From NCBI GenBank assembly GCA_028281665.1, contig JANQJK010000009.1, positions 53,718 through 117,717 of the forward strand: DNA of 64,000 nucleotides, in the 5' to 3' direction. Each line of letters opens with the position of its first letter. Position 1 is the stretch's first letter. The notes beneath the pieces are model-generated. The model saw only the letters and a program-made list of their open reading frames with translations, did not search any database and was not told the origin of the DNA. This DNA is from Hyphococcus sp. (GTDB lineage: Bacteria > Pseudomonadota > Alphaproteobacteria > Caulobacterales > Parvularculaceae). This document shows positions 43,136-50,674 of the stretch, piece by piece. The position numbers and the translations under genes are program-made.

Positions 43136-43862
43136 GATCGCTCCTCCCGGATGGTGCGAAGCCAGGTTCCGGCGCGGCCTCGCCTTCAGGTTTTCCCACG
43201 TCGTTCTTTTCGTCTTCCCCGTTTTCGTACGGATTGCCGTCGAAACCGGGCATGTCCGGCATCGGATGATCGAATTCCTTCGTCAACGGCGTCATCGGCC
43301 CTTCATGCTTCGCCACATGATTGAGCCAGCGGAACAGAATGTAGCCAACGAGCAAAACAACGGCGCCAATCGGCAGCCAGAACTTCGCTTTTTCGCCGGC
43401 GATTGCACCAAGCGCATGAAACAACGTGAATACAATACCCACATAAAGCGCCGCCGTGAATACGAGGGTCAGGACATATCGCGGATAATCCGCCTTGAAG
43501 AACCCAGCCGCCACATATGTGGGGATGCGCGTTCCCGGCACGAAGCGCGCCGTCAGCATCGTCTGCATGAATTCCTTGCGAATAAGGTCGCCGGCGATGG
43601 AGACGCCGGGCTTCTCGGCAAATCTGTGCGCCCACTGATAACGCCGCCCCAGGCGCCCGATCCAGTACTTCCACGCGTCGCTTGCGACGAGCCCGGCGAG
43701 GATCACAATGACCAGCAGCGGCGTCGGCGCAGCTCCGCTTAATGACGCTGTCGCCGCGGCGATCACGGCCAAATCTTCCTGCCAGAATGGCAGGAGGAAA
43801 ATAACGGCGAACAGCATCCACCCGCCCATCAGCGCCGCATCGCCGGCTTCAAATCCAAACAT
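43080..43862 (-). CDS. DedA/VTT-family membrane protein
   Basis: DedA proteins are thought to act in undecaprenyl-phosphate or phospholipid flipping. The 260-residue product has the N-terminal FLLPFWQEDLAVIAAATASL and the re-entrant motif FMQTMLTARFVPGTRIPTYV (R-x-x-P-x-x-R-x-x) with AAGFFKADYPRYVL, plus hydrophobic helices to about residue 185. A long charged, proline-rich cytosolic tail (to 260) is unusual for the family; its last 18 codons overlap the SRPBCC gene. Confidence 0.85.
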   Translation of the reverse strand: MFGFEAGDAALMGGWMLFAVIFLLPFWQEDLAVIAAATASLSGAAPTPLLVIVILAGLVASDAWKYWIGRLGRRYQWAHRFAEKPGVSIAGDLIRKEFMQTMLTARFVPGTRIPTYVAAGFFKADYPRYVLTLVFTAALYVGIVFTLFHALGAIAGEKAKFWLPIGAVVLLVGYILFRWLNHVAKHEGPMTPLTKEFDHPMPDMPGFDGNPYENGEDEKNDVGKPEGEAAPEPGFAPSGRSDREQEIDEPSDKSAGGGRL

Positions 43863-43976
43863 CGACTATTGCGTCTCCGCCCCCGCTGCACGCTGCCCAG
43901 CCTGCAGCCCTCCGAAACCGGGATAACCCAAAAGCGCGACGATGGCGAATTCCATGTCCATGGGGCTCGGCGCTTT

Positions 43977-44387
43977 CTACTGGTCGCTCTGGGGCAAGCC
44001 GTCGGCGATATCGTAATAGTCGCCCTTGTCGGCGACGAAGATATGTTCCTTGAGCCTGACGCCGGTCGGGTTGTCGAGGGCGCCAAACGCCACGGCTATC
44101 CGGTCTTTGTATTCCTCAAGCTTGTATGCATGCCAGAAGAGAGACGAGCCGCATTCGGAACAAAAGCCGCGCCGGGCGAAATCCGATGCGTGATGCCACT
44201 TCACTTTGTCCTCGCCGCCGTCGAGCGCAAAACTGTTCCTCGGTCCGCTGACGCTCGCCCAGAAATGCCCGGACCACTGCCGACATTGCGAGCAGTGACA
44301 GGCCGTGCGGTTATCGAAGGCGTCGGCGTCCATGGAGAAGGAAACTGCGCCGCAAAGACAGCGGCCGGAAAGCCTATTTGAAGTCAT
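43977..44387 (-). CDS. GFA/CENP-V zinc-binding domain protein
   Basis: The 136-residue product has the GFA-type zinc ligands: GRCLCGAVSFS (CxC), ACHCSQCRQWSGHFWASV (CxxC) and FCSECGSSLFW (CxxC). Family members include glutathione-dependent formaldehyde-activating enzyme; most, like this, have unproven activity. Its start overlaps the end of the 160-residue gene before it by 14 bases. Confidence 0.88.
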   Translation of the reverse strand: MTSNRLSGRCLCGAVSFSMDADAFDNRTACHCSQCRQWSGHFWASVSGPRNSFALDGGEDKVKWHHASDFARRGFCSECGSSLFWHAYKLEEYKDRIAVAFGALDNPTGVRLKEHIFVADKGDYYDIADGLPQSDQ

Positions 44388-44856
44388 TGAACTGTCCCAG
44401 CAGCCAGGTCAGCCATGCGCGATAGCCTTCCTGTTCGAATGTCGCATCGCAGGCGGCGAGAATGATCGCTCGACATTCTTCCTCGGTTTCGTTGTCGGCC
44501 AGGAGTTTTGCAAGCTCGTGGGAGATTTCGTCCGAACGCGCTTTCCAGTCGGCGATCATCTCCTTCACCGCCGTCTCAAGGGAGCCGGTCTCGCCAATCG
44601 TGTGGCTGTTCAAATAACCGCCCAGCATGGCGAAAACCGACGGATAGCGGGACTTTAGCTCCGCCCGGGCGTTTTCGAATTCTTTGAGGGTGTCCGCAGC
44701 GGTCTTGCCCGGTGACGCCGCCTCGCTCGCGGTTCCCTCGATTGTTTTGGCGCCGTGTTTCTCGATGCGGCCGTTCCCGCCCTTCATCGCATTCCATATC
44801 TGGAAGCCGATGAGAACAATGATGCCGAGAATGATCAGCTGGAGGAGGAAAGCCAT
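44374..44856 (-). CDS. Single-helix membrane protein of unknown function
   Basis: The 160-residue product begins with one membrane helix (FLLQLIILGIIVLIGFQIWN), then a short basic/polar linker and a helical domain (about 60-158). That domain has SRYPSVFAMLGGYLNSHTIG, then AIILAACDATFEQEGYRAWL ending WLLGQFNDFK. No family is recognised. A GGAGG site lies upstream. It follows mmsA by 6 bases and overlaps the GFA gene, so it is in the same transcription unit. Confidence 0.7.
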   Translation of the reverse strand: MAFLLQLIILGIIVLIGFQIWNAMKGGNGRIEKHGAKTIEGTASEAASPGKTAADTLKEFENARAELKSRYPSVFAMLGGYLNSHTIGETGSLETAVKEMIADWKARSDEISHELAKLLADNETEEECRAIILAACDATFEQEGYRAWLTWLLGQFNDFK

Positions 44857-44862
44857 TCTCGA

Positions 44863-46359
44863 TCACCCCATTGTCGGGATCACAAACTCCGAGCCCTGAA
44901 CGTCCTCCGGCCATTTCTGGGTGACCGTTTTAATCTTGGTCCAGAATTTGACGCCTTCGGGGCCGTGCTGGTTGGTGTCGCCGAAACCGGACCGTTTCCA
45001 GCCGCCGAAGGTGTGGTAGGCGACAGGCACGGGGATCGGCACGTTGACGCCGACCATCCCCACATTGACTTTCTGGGCGAACTCCCGCGCCGCGGCGCCA
45101 TTGCGCGTGAAGATCGCGACGCCGTTGCCATATTGATGGTCGGACGGCAGCGCGACGGCCTCCTCGAAGTTCTCGGCCCGCACAACCTGAAGCACCGGCC
45201 CAAAGATTTCATCCGTATAGGACTGGTGCCCCGGCTTCGCGCGATCGAGAAGCGTGCCGCCCATGAAAAATCCGTCTTCGTAACCCTGAAGCGAGAAATC
45301 GCGCCCGTCGACAACGAGTTCCTGACCCTCATCAACGGCCATCTGGATATAGCGGGCTACGTTCTGACGGTGAGCGGCACTCACAAGCGGACCAAGATCG
45401 GAATCTTCCGAAAGCGAGGGTCCGATGCGCAGGGACTCAACGCGCGGCTTCATCATTTCGACAAGCCTGTCGGCCGTTTCCTCGCCGACGGGCACCGCCA
45501 CGGGCGTCGCCATACAGCGCTCGCCCGCCGAACCATAGGCTGAACCGACGAGCTGGTTTACGACGTTATCCATATCAGCGTCAGGTAGAATCACCATGTG
45601 GTTCTTCGCGCCGCCAAAGGCCTGCACCCGTTTGTTGTGCGCCGTGCCGTTGGTGTAGATGTATTGCGCGATATCCGACGATCCGACGAAGGATATGGCC
45701 TTCACGCGCGGATCTTCGATCAGCCCGTCAACGGCTTCCTTGTCGCCGTTGACAACGTTCAACACGCCCTCCGGCGCCCCAGCCTCCATCATGAGTTCGG
45801 CGAGGCGCAACGGCACCGAGGGATCCTTCTCCGAAGGCTTGTTGATGAACGTGTTGCCGCAGGCGATGGCGACGGAAAACATCCACATCGGGATCATCGC
45901 CGGGAAATTAAACGGTGTAATGCCCGCGACAACGCCAAGCGGTTGCCGCATGGAATAGACATCAATGCCGGGGCCGGCCGCTTCGGTGTATTCGCCCTTC
46001 TGCAAATGCGGAATGCCGCAGGAGAACTCCACGACTTCGAGACCGCGCTGCACGTCGCCGCGCGCATCCGGCAGGATCTTTCCGTGTTCTGACGAAAGCA
46101 GCTTCGCCAGATTATCCATGTCCTTCTCGACAAGGTCCTTGAACTTGAACAGAACGCGCGCCCGCCGCTGCGGATTGGTCGCCGCCCATGAAGGAAAAGC
46201 ACTCTCAGCAACGTCGATCGCAGCCGTCAGTTCGGCGCGGCTCGCCAGCGCCACCTTTCGCTGAACGTCGCCGGTCGTTGGGTTGAAAACGTCGTGCAGC
46301 CGCCCGCTCGTCCCGGCAATCGGTTCGCCGTTGATAAAGTGACCAAGTTCCTGCGCCAT
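44863..46359 (-). CDS. mmsA: Methylmalonate-semialdehyde dehydrogenase (CoA-acylating)
   Basis: MmsA converts methylmalonate semialdehyde to propionyl-CoA, the last step of the valine branch here. The 498-residue product has NFPAMIPMWMFSVAIACGNT, FVGSSDIAQYIYTNGTAHNK, KNHMVILPDADMDNVVNQLV and GSAYGSAGERCMATPVAVPV, where the Cys is the thiolate. These are MmsA-type aldehyde dehydrogenase blocks. It is the first gene of the minus-strand valine cluster, divergent from cytochrome b561. Confidence 0.95.
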   Translation of the reverse strand: MAQELGHFINGEPIAGTSGRLHDVFNPTTGDVQRKVALASRAELTAAIDVAESAFPSWAATNPQRRARVLFKFKDLVEKDMDNLAKLLSSEHGKILPDARGDVQRGLEVVEFSCGIPHLQKGEYTEAAGPGIDVYSMRQPLGVVAGITPFNFPAMIPMWMFSVAIACGNTFINKPSEKDPSVPLRLAELMMEAGAPEGVLNVVNGDKEAVDGLIEDPRVKAISFVGSSDIAQYIYTNGTAHNKRVQAFGGAKNHMVILPDADMDNVVNQLVGSAYGSAGERCMATPVAVPVGEETADRLVEMMKPRVESLRIGPSLSEDSDLGPLVSAAHRQNVARYIQMAVDEGQELVVDGRDFSLQGYEDGFFMGGTLLDRAKPGHQSYTDEIFGPVLQVVRAENFEEAVALPSDHQYGNGVAIFTRNGAAAREFAQKVNVGMVGVNVPIPVPVAYHTFGGWKRSGFGDTNQHGPEGVKFWTKIKTVTQKWPEDVQGSEFVIPTMG

Positions 46360-46495
46360 CGGGTCTCGCCTCTCATCTTTCTCCTGAATCGCGGCGGACC
46401 CTAGTCGCCCGCTTTACCAGCCGCAAGCTCCCGCCAGGATTGTCCCGCGCAGCGACATTTTCTATCCTCAGACTGCAATGGCGAGGAAGAAATTG

Positions 46496-47038
46496 ATGAA
46501 AATGGATGACACCAACGCCGGTTATGGCGTGATCTCCATGGTCAACCACTGGGTGGTCGGCCTTTTGGTGTTGGGCCTGATCGCAGTCGGGCTGACCTCC
46601 GCCGGCATGGGGAACGATCCTCAGCGGTTCGAACTCATCAAGCTGCACAAGGCGACCGGCGTTATCGTTCTCATCCTCGCGCTGTGGCGGCTCGGCTGGC
46701 GGTTGAAACAGGGCTTTCCCGACCCGTCGCCGGATCACCCGGCGTGGCAGATCACGACCGCAAAGTTCATGCACTGGTTTTTGATGATTGCGATCATCGC
46801 CATGGGAACTTCGGGCCTCTTCTGGTCGCTTTTCGGCGGGCGAGAAGTATCGATCTTCGGGATACTGACGATACCCGGTTTTGAGGAGTCAGAGGGCGTC
46901 GCCGACACGCTTCAGACTTTCCACAGAGGGTTCAGCAAGGCGTTGATCGCCGGCATCGCTGTTCACACCGCGGCCGGCGTCTATCACGCGGTAACCAATT
47001 TCAAGAAGTCGGGCAGCCGGATGTTCGTACCGAAATAG
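46496..47038 (+). CDS. Cytochrome b561 family protein
   Basis: This is a di-haem membrane electron carrier. The 180-residue product has four helices and histidines in SMVNHWVVGLLVLGLI, LIKLHKATGVIVLI, FMHWFLMIAII and LQTFHRGFSKALIAGIAVHT, the b561 ligand pattern. ATG 46496 (MKMDDTN) has GGAAG 6 bases upstream; the in-frame ATG at 46478 has no site and adds six residues. Partner unknown. Confidence 0.88.
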   Translation: MKMDDTNAGYGVISMVNHWVVGLLVLGLIAVGLTSAGMGNDPQRFELIKLHKATGVIVLILALWRLGWRLKQGFPDPSPDHPAWQITTAKFMHWFLMIAIIAMGTSGLFWSLFGGREVSIFGILTIPGFEESEGVADTLQTFHRGFSKALIAGIAVHTAAGVYHAVTNFKKSGSRMFVPK

Positions 47039-47053
47039 GCGAAACCGTTTCGG

Positions 47054-47530
47054 CTATGCGTTCGGCGCAAACCGGCCGTTTATGGCGCCCAAAACATGGG
47101 AGACGGTTTCCCCGTCATCGGCAAGCGGCGCGGTGACGGCCCGCATCAAAATGCGCCGACCGTCGCAAAGCACCAGCGTCTCTTCACGGAAATGCGGCGC
47201 CTCGCGTTCGCGCGCCGCCGCAATGTCGGCGGTCGCCCTGTCCAGGAGCGACAGGCCGAGTTGATCGGCGCCGCACAGGAACACATCGGCCAGTTTTGCA
47301 AGCCGGCCGCCGACGAACACGAAATATGGAAAGCCGACGCTTTTCTCGCAATCGACGACGAACATCCAGTCCGCGTCATCGCCGAGATCCGCCGCCTGCA
47401 TCGCCTGCCAGCTTGGGAAATGACCGCGCGCGGCGCGCGCCCAGACATCGACGACCCGCCTTGTGAGACGCCGGTCTTTCGCCGGCGCCACGGCGGGCGC
47501 ATCGAACAGCTCCCCGACATCGCTCAACAC
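47054..47530 (-). CDS. PAS_5-like single-domain protein
   Basis: The 158-residue product resembles alphaproteobacterial PAS_5 proteins (for example the Caulobacter MopJ type). RVVDVWARAARGHFPSWQAM at about 25-44, then DWMFVVDCEKSVGFPYFVFV and the C-terminal ETLVLCDGRRILMRAVTAPL fit a PAS fold. It has no output domain. GTG 47530 is the longest start; TTG follows directly. A short inverted repeat GTGAC-N6-GTCAC (47563-47578) lies upstream. Confidence 0.65.
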   Translation of the reverse strand: MLSDVGELFDAPAVAPAKDRRLTRRVVDVWARAARGHFPSWQAMQAADLGDDADWMFVVDCEKSVGFPYFVFVGGRLAKLADVFLCGADQLGLSLLDRATADIAAAREREAPHFREETLVLCDGRRILMRAVTAPLADDGETVSHVLGAINGRFAPNA

Positions 47531-47736
47531 GCTGCTCGTATCCCCTCAGAATCCTGCATTTGGTGACAATACCGTCACGGTTGTGTCGGAAGCCTTTGGC
47601 GGGGCGGCATAATTTGAGGCAATTTGGCGCGAAACCGCCCGCCCTGCCGACGCCTCCAAACGGCGTCCGGCAAGGGGTGACGGCCAATGCGAGCCTGCCT
47701 ATAAGGGCCGGAGAAGCCAGAACAGAGGGGTTTATC

Positions 47737-47829
47737 ATGGCGCCAGGCTGGATTGCCGTTTCCATCATCGCCGCGTTCATCGTCGTGCTCGCAATTTTAA
47801 ACATTCTTGAAAAGGGCAGCATTGACTGA
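47737..47829 (+). CDS. 30-residue single-helix membrane peptide
   Basis: The product has 30 residues: MAPGWIAVSIIAAFIVVLAI then LNILEKGSID, one membrane helix with a charged end. It has a very good ribosome site (AGAGGGG, 6-7 bases before ATG) and lies 64 bases before the antiporter gene on the same strand. Earlier in-frame codons (from 47560) look non-coding. It may be a small regulatory subunit, but nothing shows its role. Confidence 0.6.
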   Translation: MAPGWIAVSIIAAFIVVLAILNILEKGSID

Positions 47830-47893
47830 CCGATCCCGAATTCGCACATGCAGCGCGGGCGTCGCGCGAAAACGATAGTTCATAAGGGATCGC

Positions 47894-48862
47894 ATGCTTA
47901 CCGAGGTATTACTGGTCGTTTCAGGCCTCGCCATCCTGCTGATCGCCGGCGACCTTCTGGTGCGCGGCGCGGTCGGTCTGGCGGCGGCCATGAAGGTGCC
48001 CGCGCTGCTTATCAGCCTGACGATCGTCGCGTTCGGCACCTCGGCGCCGGAACTGGTCGTAACCATACAGGCCGTTATCACCGGCAATGACGGGATCGCG
48101 CTCGGCAATATCATCGGATCGAACATTGCGAATGTTCTGCTTGTGCTCGGTCTGCCGGCGATCATTTACCCGGTAACCACCCACGTGCTGGGCTTGCGGC
48201 GGCACGCCGTTTTCATGCTGCTCGCGACCGCCGCGTTTTGCGCAGCCGCCTATACGTCGCCGGGACACATCAACACGCCCATCGGCGCGGCGTTTTTCTG
48301 CGCCATTCTCGCCTACATTCTTTACATGTTTATCCGCGCCCTGCAGTCGCCTGAGCGCGAACCGGTGATCGACGAGGTCGAGGAATATATTGCTGACGAC
48401 AAAATCAGCGTCAAAACGGTTTTCTTCGTTATCGCCGGTCTGATCGGCCTGCCGCTCGGCGCCCATCTTCTCGTTTCAAACGGATCGATCCTCGCAGCGG
48501 GGCTCGGCGTCCGCGAGGAAGTGATCGGCCTTACGATCATCGCATTCGGCACGTCGCTGCCGGAACTTGCGACGGTGATTGCGGCGGCCTTCCACAAAAA
48601 GTCCGACGTCGCCATCGGCGGGATCATCGGCTCAAATATCTTCAATCTGTTCGCGGTCGGCGGCGCGGCAGGGCTTGCCGGAACGGCCGTCTTCGATCCG
48701 GATTCCCTGCGTTTCGACATCCCGGTGATGGTCGTTGCGGCAATCATCCTTGCCGCGTTTGTATTCACGCGCAGGGACATCGGCCGTTTTGCCGGCGCAG
48801 CCATGACCATCGGTTATCTGGCGTTTATCTACTTTCTCGCGCAATCGTCGGGAGCGTTTTAG
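47894..48862 (+). CDS. Calcium/sodium antiporter (CaxA/YrbG family)
   Basis: The 322-residue product is an inner-membrane K-independent Ca2+/Na+ exchanger. Two inverted repeats each carry the ion-binding signature: SAPELVVTIQAVITGNDGIA with GNIIGSNIANVLLVLGLPAI, and SLPELATVIAAAFHKKSDVA with GGIIGSNIFNLFAVGG. Both repeats keep the acidic Glu. About ten helices. It is followed four bases later by the SDR gene. Confidence 0.93.
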   Translation: MLTEVLLVVSGLAILLIAGDLLVRGAVGLAAAMKVPALLISLTIVAFGTSAPELVVTIQAVITGNDGIALGNIIGSNIANVLLVLGLPAIIYPVTTHVLGLRRHAVFMLLATAAFCAAAYTSPGHINTPIGAAFFCAILAYILYMFIRALQSPEREPVIDEVEEYIADDKISVKTVFFVIAGLIGLPLGAHLLVSNGSILAAGLGVREEVIGLTIIAFGTSLPELATVIAAAFHKKSDVAIGGIIGSNIFNLFAVGGAAGLAGTAVFDPDSLRFDIPVMVVAAIILAAFVFTRRDIGRFAGAAMTIGYLAFIYFLAQSSGAF

Positions 48863-48865
48863 TCC

Positions 48866-49624
48866 ATGGCGGACCTCGGCGCCGCCCTCGTCACCGGCGC
48901 AGGCAAGCGCCTCGGCAAGGCGATCGCATTGGCGCTCGCTGGCGCCGGATACGATGTCGCCCTGCACTACCGATCCTCCCGCAAGGAAACCGACGCCGTC
49001 GCCGAAGAAATCCGCGCAGCAGGCGCGAAAGCGGCCGCCGTGCAGGCGGACCTCTCCAAGGAGGCGGAGACGGCCGCGCTCATCGGCGCGGCCCGTGACG
49101 CGCTCGGCCCGATCACTCTTCTCGTCAATTCCGCCTCGGTTTTTGAAGCCGACGATATCGCGTCCATGTCCCGCGAGAGCTGGGACCGACATATTGAAAC
49201 AAACCTGCGCGCGCCCCTGAAGCTGACACAGGATTTTGCCGCGCAGGCGCCGGAGGACGGCGGCTGCGCGATCAACATCATCGATCAGCGGGTGAAAAAA
49301 CTGACGCCGCAGTTCCTCTCCTACACCACATCGAAGGCAGCGTTGCTGACTCTGACGGTGACGCTCGCCCAGGCGCTGGGACCAAAAGGCATCCGGGTGA
49401 ATGGCGTCGGGCCCGGCCCGACTTTGCGAAACCCTCGACAGTCCGAGGAAGACTGGCGCCGCCAGAACGAGGCGACGGTTCTCGGTCATGGCGCCGATCC
49501 CGGCGATATATGCGATGCGGTGCTTTACCTTGCCTCGGCAAAGGCGGTAACGGGACAGATGATTGCGGTCGATGGCGGCCAGCATCTTGTCTGGCAGACG
49601 CCGGATGTTCTGGTGAACGAATGA
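48866..49624 (+). CDS. Short-chain dehydrogenase, pteridine reductase-like
   Basis: The 252-residue product has VTGAGKRLGKAIALALAGAG, the TGxxKRxG NADPH motif of pteridine reductases. Instead of the usual SDR serine it has Asp 13 residues before the catalytic Tyr (IIDQRVKKLTPQFLSYTTSK), the exact Asp-Tyr-Lys arrangement of PTR1. It overlaps folB by 4 bases. A FolM/PTR1-like dihydropteridine reductase in folate or tetrahydromonapterin synthesis is therefore likely; a general dehydrogenase is the alternative. Confidence 0.85.
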   Translation: MADLGAALVTGAGKRLGKAIALALAGAGYDVALHYRSSRKETDAVAEEIRAAGAKAAAVQADLSKEAETAALIGAARDALGPITLLVNSASVFEADDIASMSRESWDRHIETNLRAPLKLTQDFAAQAPEDGGCAINIIDQRVKKLTPQFLSYTTSKAALLTLTVTLAQALGPKGIRVNGVGPGPTLRNPRQSEEDWRRQNEATVLGHGADPGDICDAVLYLASAKAVTGQMIAVDGGQHLVWQTPDVLVNE

Positions 49625-50043
49625 GCGGATCGAAAGAAAACAGTGCGGCGGCGAACGTGACAGCGATGCCGCGAAGCGAAACGGCGCCCCGTCGGTTTAT
49701 CTTTGTGCGTGACCTCGTCCTTGAGGCGTTCATCGGCGTCTATGACGAAGAACAGGGCGTCTCGCAGCCCGTGCGCATCGACATGGAAGTCGAAGTCACT
49801 GAGCCGAGCGCCCCGGACGCCGACCGCCTGGAAGACGTCATGTGCTACAATCGCCTGACCCAGGGCGTGAAAGACATCGTCGCAGGCGGACATATAAAGC
49901 TTGTGGAAACGCTCGCGGAGCGGATCGCCGGTCTCGTCCTCGCCCACCCGATGGCCCTGTCGGTTCGCGTGCGGGTCGAAAAACCACGCGCAATCGAAGA
50001 GGCCGCGGCAGCCGGCATCGAAATCGTCAGATGTAAACGCTAG
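49621..50043 (+). CDS. folB: Dihydroneopterin aldolase
   Basis: FolB makes 6-hydroxymethyl-dihydropterin in folate synthesis. The 140-residue product has FVRDLVLEAFIGVYDEEQGV, DVMCYNRLTQGVKDIVAGGH and IKLVETLAERIAGLVL (catalytic Glu-Thr-x-A-E-x-I), then VRVRVEKPRAIEEA. It has a 25-residue N-terminal tail beyond the usual start. ATG overlaps the SDR stop (ATGA). Its stop shares the tetranucleotide CTAG with the convergent DUF3592 gene. Confidence 0.93.
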   Translation: MSGSKENSAAANVTAMPRSETAPRRFIFVRDLVLEAFIGVYDEEQGVSQPVRIDMEVEVTEPSAPDADRLEDVMCYNRLTQGVKDIVAGGHIKLVETLAERIAGLVLAHPMALSVRVRVEKPRAIEEAAAAGIEIVRCKR

Positions 50044-50531
50044 GCGTTGGACGCGCGCAAATCATCGCGCATGGCGTTAGCGTCAACGCCTTCGGAAAAC
50101 GTCCATATCACGCCGCCGACACCGAAAAAGATACAGACGCCGGACATGACCGTCAGGAATACAAAGGCGAGCCCCGCCCCGCCCGGCTGTAACACCGAAT
50201 AGGACGGATCTTTCGGGTCGACAAAAACGGCGACGGTCTGGCCGGGAACGTAATCTTGCAGCGCGGGTTTCAATATGCGCGCGATAAAGACGCGGTCCCG
50301 GTTCGACTGATAGCTGCGCCCGTCAAAAGAATATGCGTATCTCAGCTGAGTGCTGCTTTCGGCCCGCTGCGAAAGCACGACGCCGTCCGCCGTCGGCCAC
50401 GCGGCGCTCGCGCGGGCGCGGGCGAAATCACGGACAAAAAAACTGCCGGCAAGAATGCCAATGATCGCCAGCGCCGCGAAAAACAAAAGCACGAACGTCA
50501 CTTCAGAGCGGCTTTTTACGACTGTCGTCAT
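50040..50531 (-). CDS. DUF3592 membrane protein
   Basis: The 163-residue product has two membrane helices (VTFVLLFFAALAIIGILAGS and GLAFVFLTVMSGVCIFFGVG) around a periplasmic beta domain. That domain reads WPTADGVVLSQRAESSTQLR, then YAYSFDGRSYQSNRDRVF and VPGQTVAVFVDPKDPSYSVL, the DUF3592 pattern. Function unknown. It is convergent with folB and overlaps it by four bases. Confidence 0.88.
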   Translation of the reverse strand: MTTVVKSRSEVTFVLLFFAALAIIGILAGSFFVRDFARARASAAWPTADGVVLSQRAESSTQLRYAYSFDGRSYQSNRDRVFIARILKPALQDYVPGQTVAVFVDPKDPSYSVLQPGGAGLAFVFLTVMSGVCIFFGVGGVIWTFSEGVDANAMRDDLRASNA

Positions 50532-50674
50532 GATTTCCCGCTATGCGCGCATCATTGCGGCGGTTTGACCGCCGCCGCAGAGCGCAGTAGCTCTCCCATG
50601 CGCCATTATGGTGCACAGTTTATGCCAAATAGTGAACGCGGGGTTAACCGCGTTTTCCGAGATTTTTCAGCCCT

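Noticed and set aside
43866..43961. A 31-codon minus-strand ORF just before the DedA gene
   Set aside because: No convincing ribosome site and no recognisable features; kept out of the feature list.
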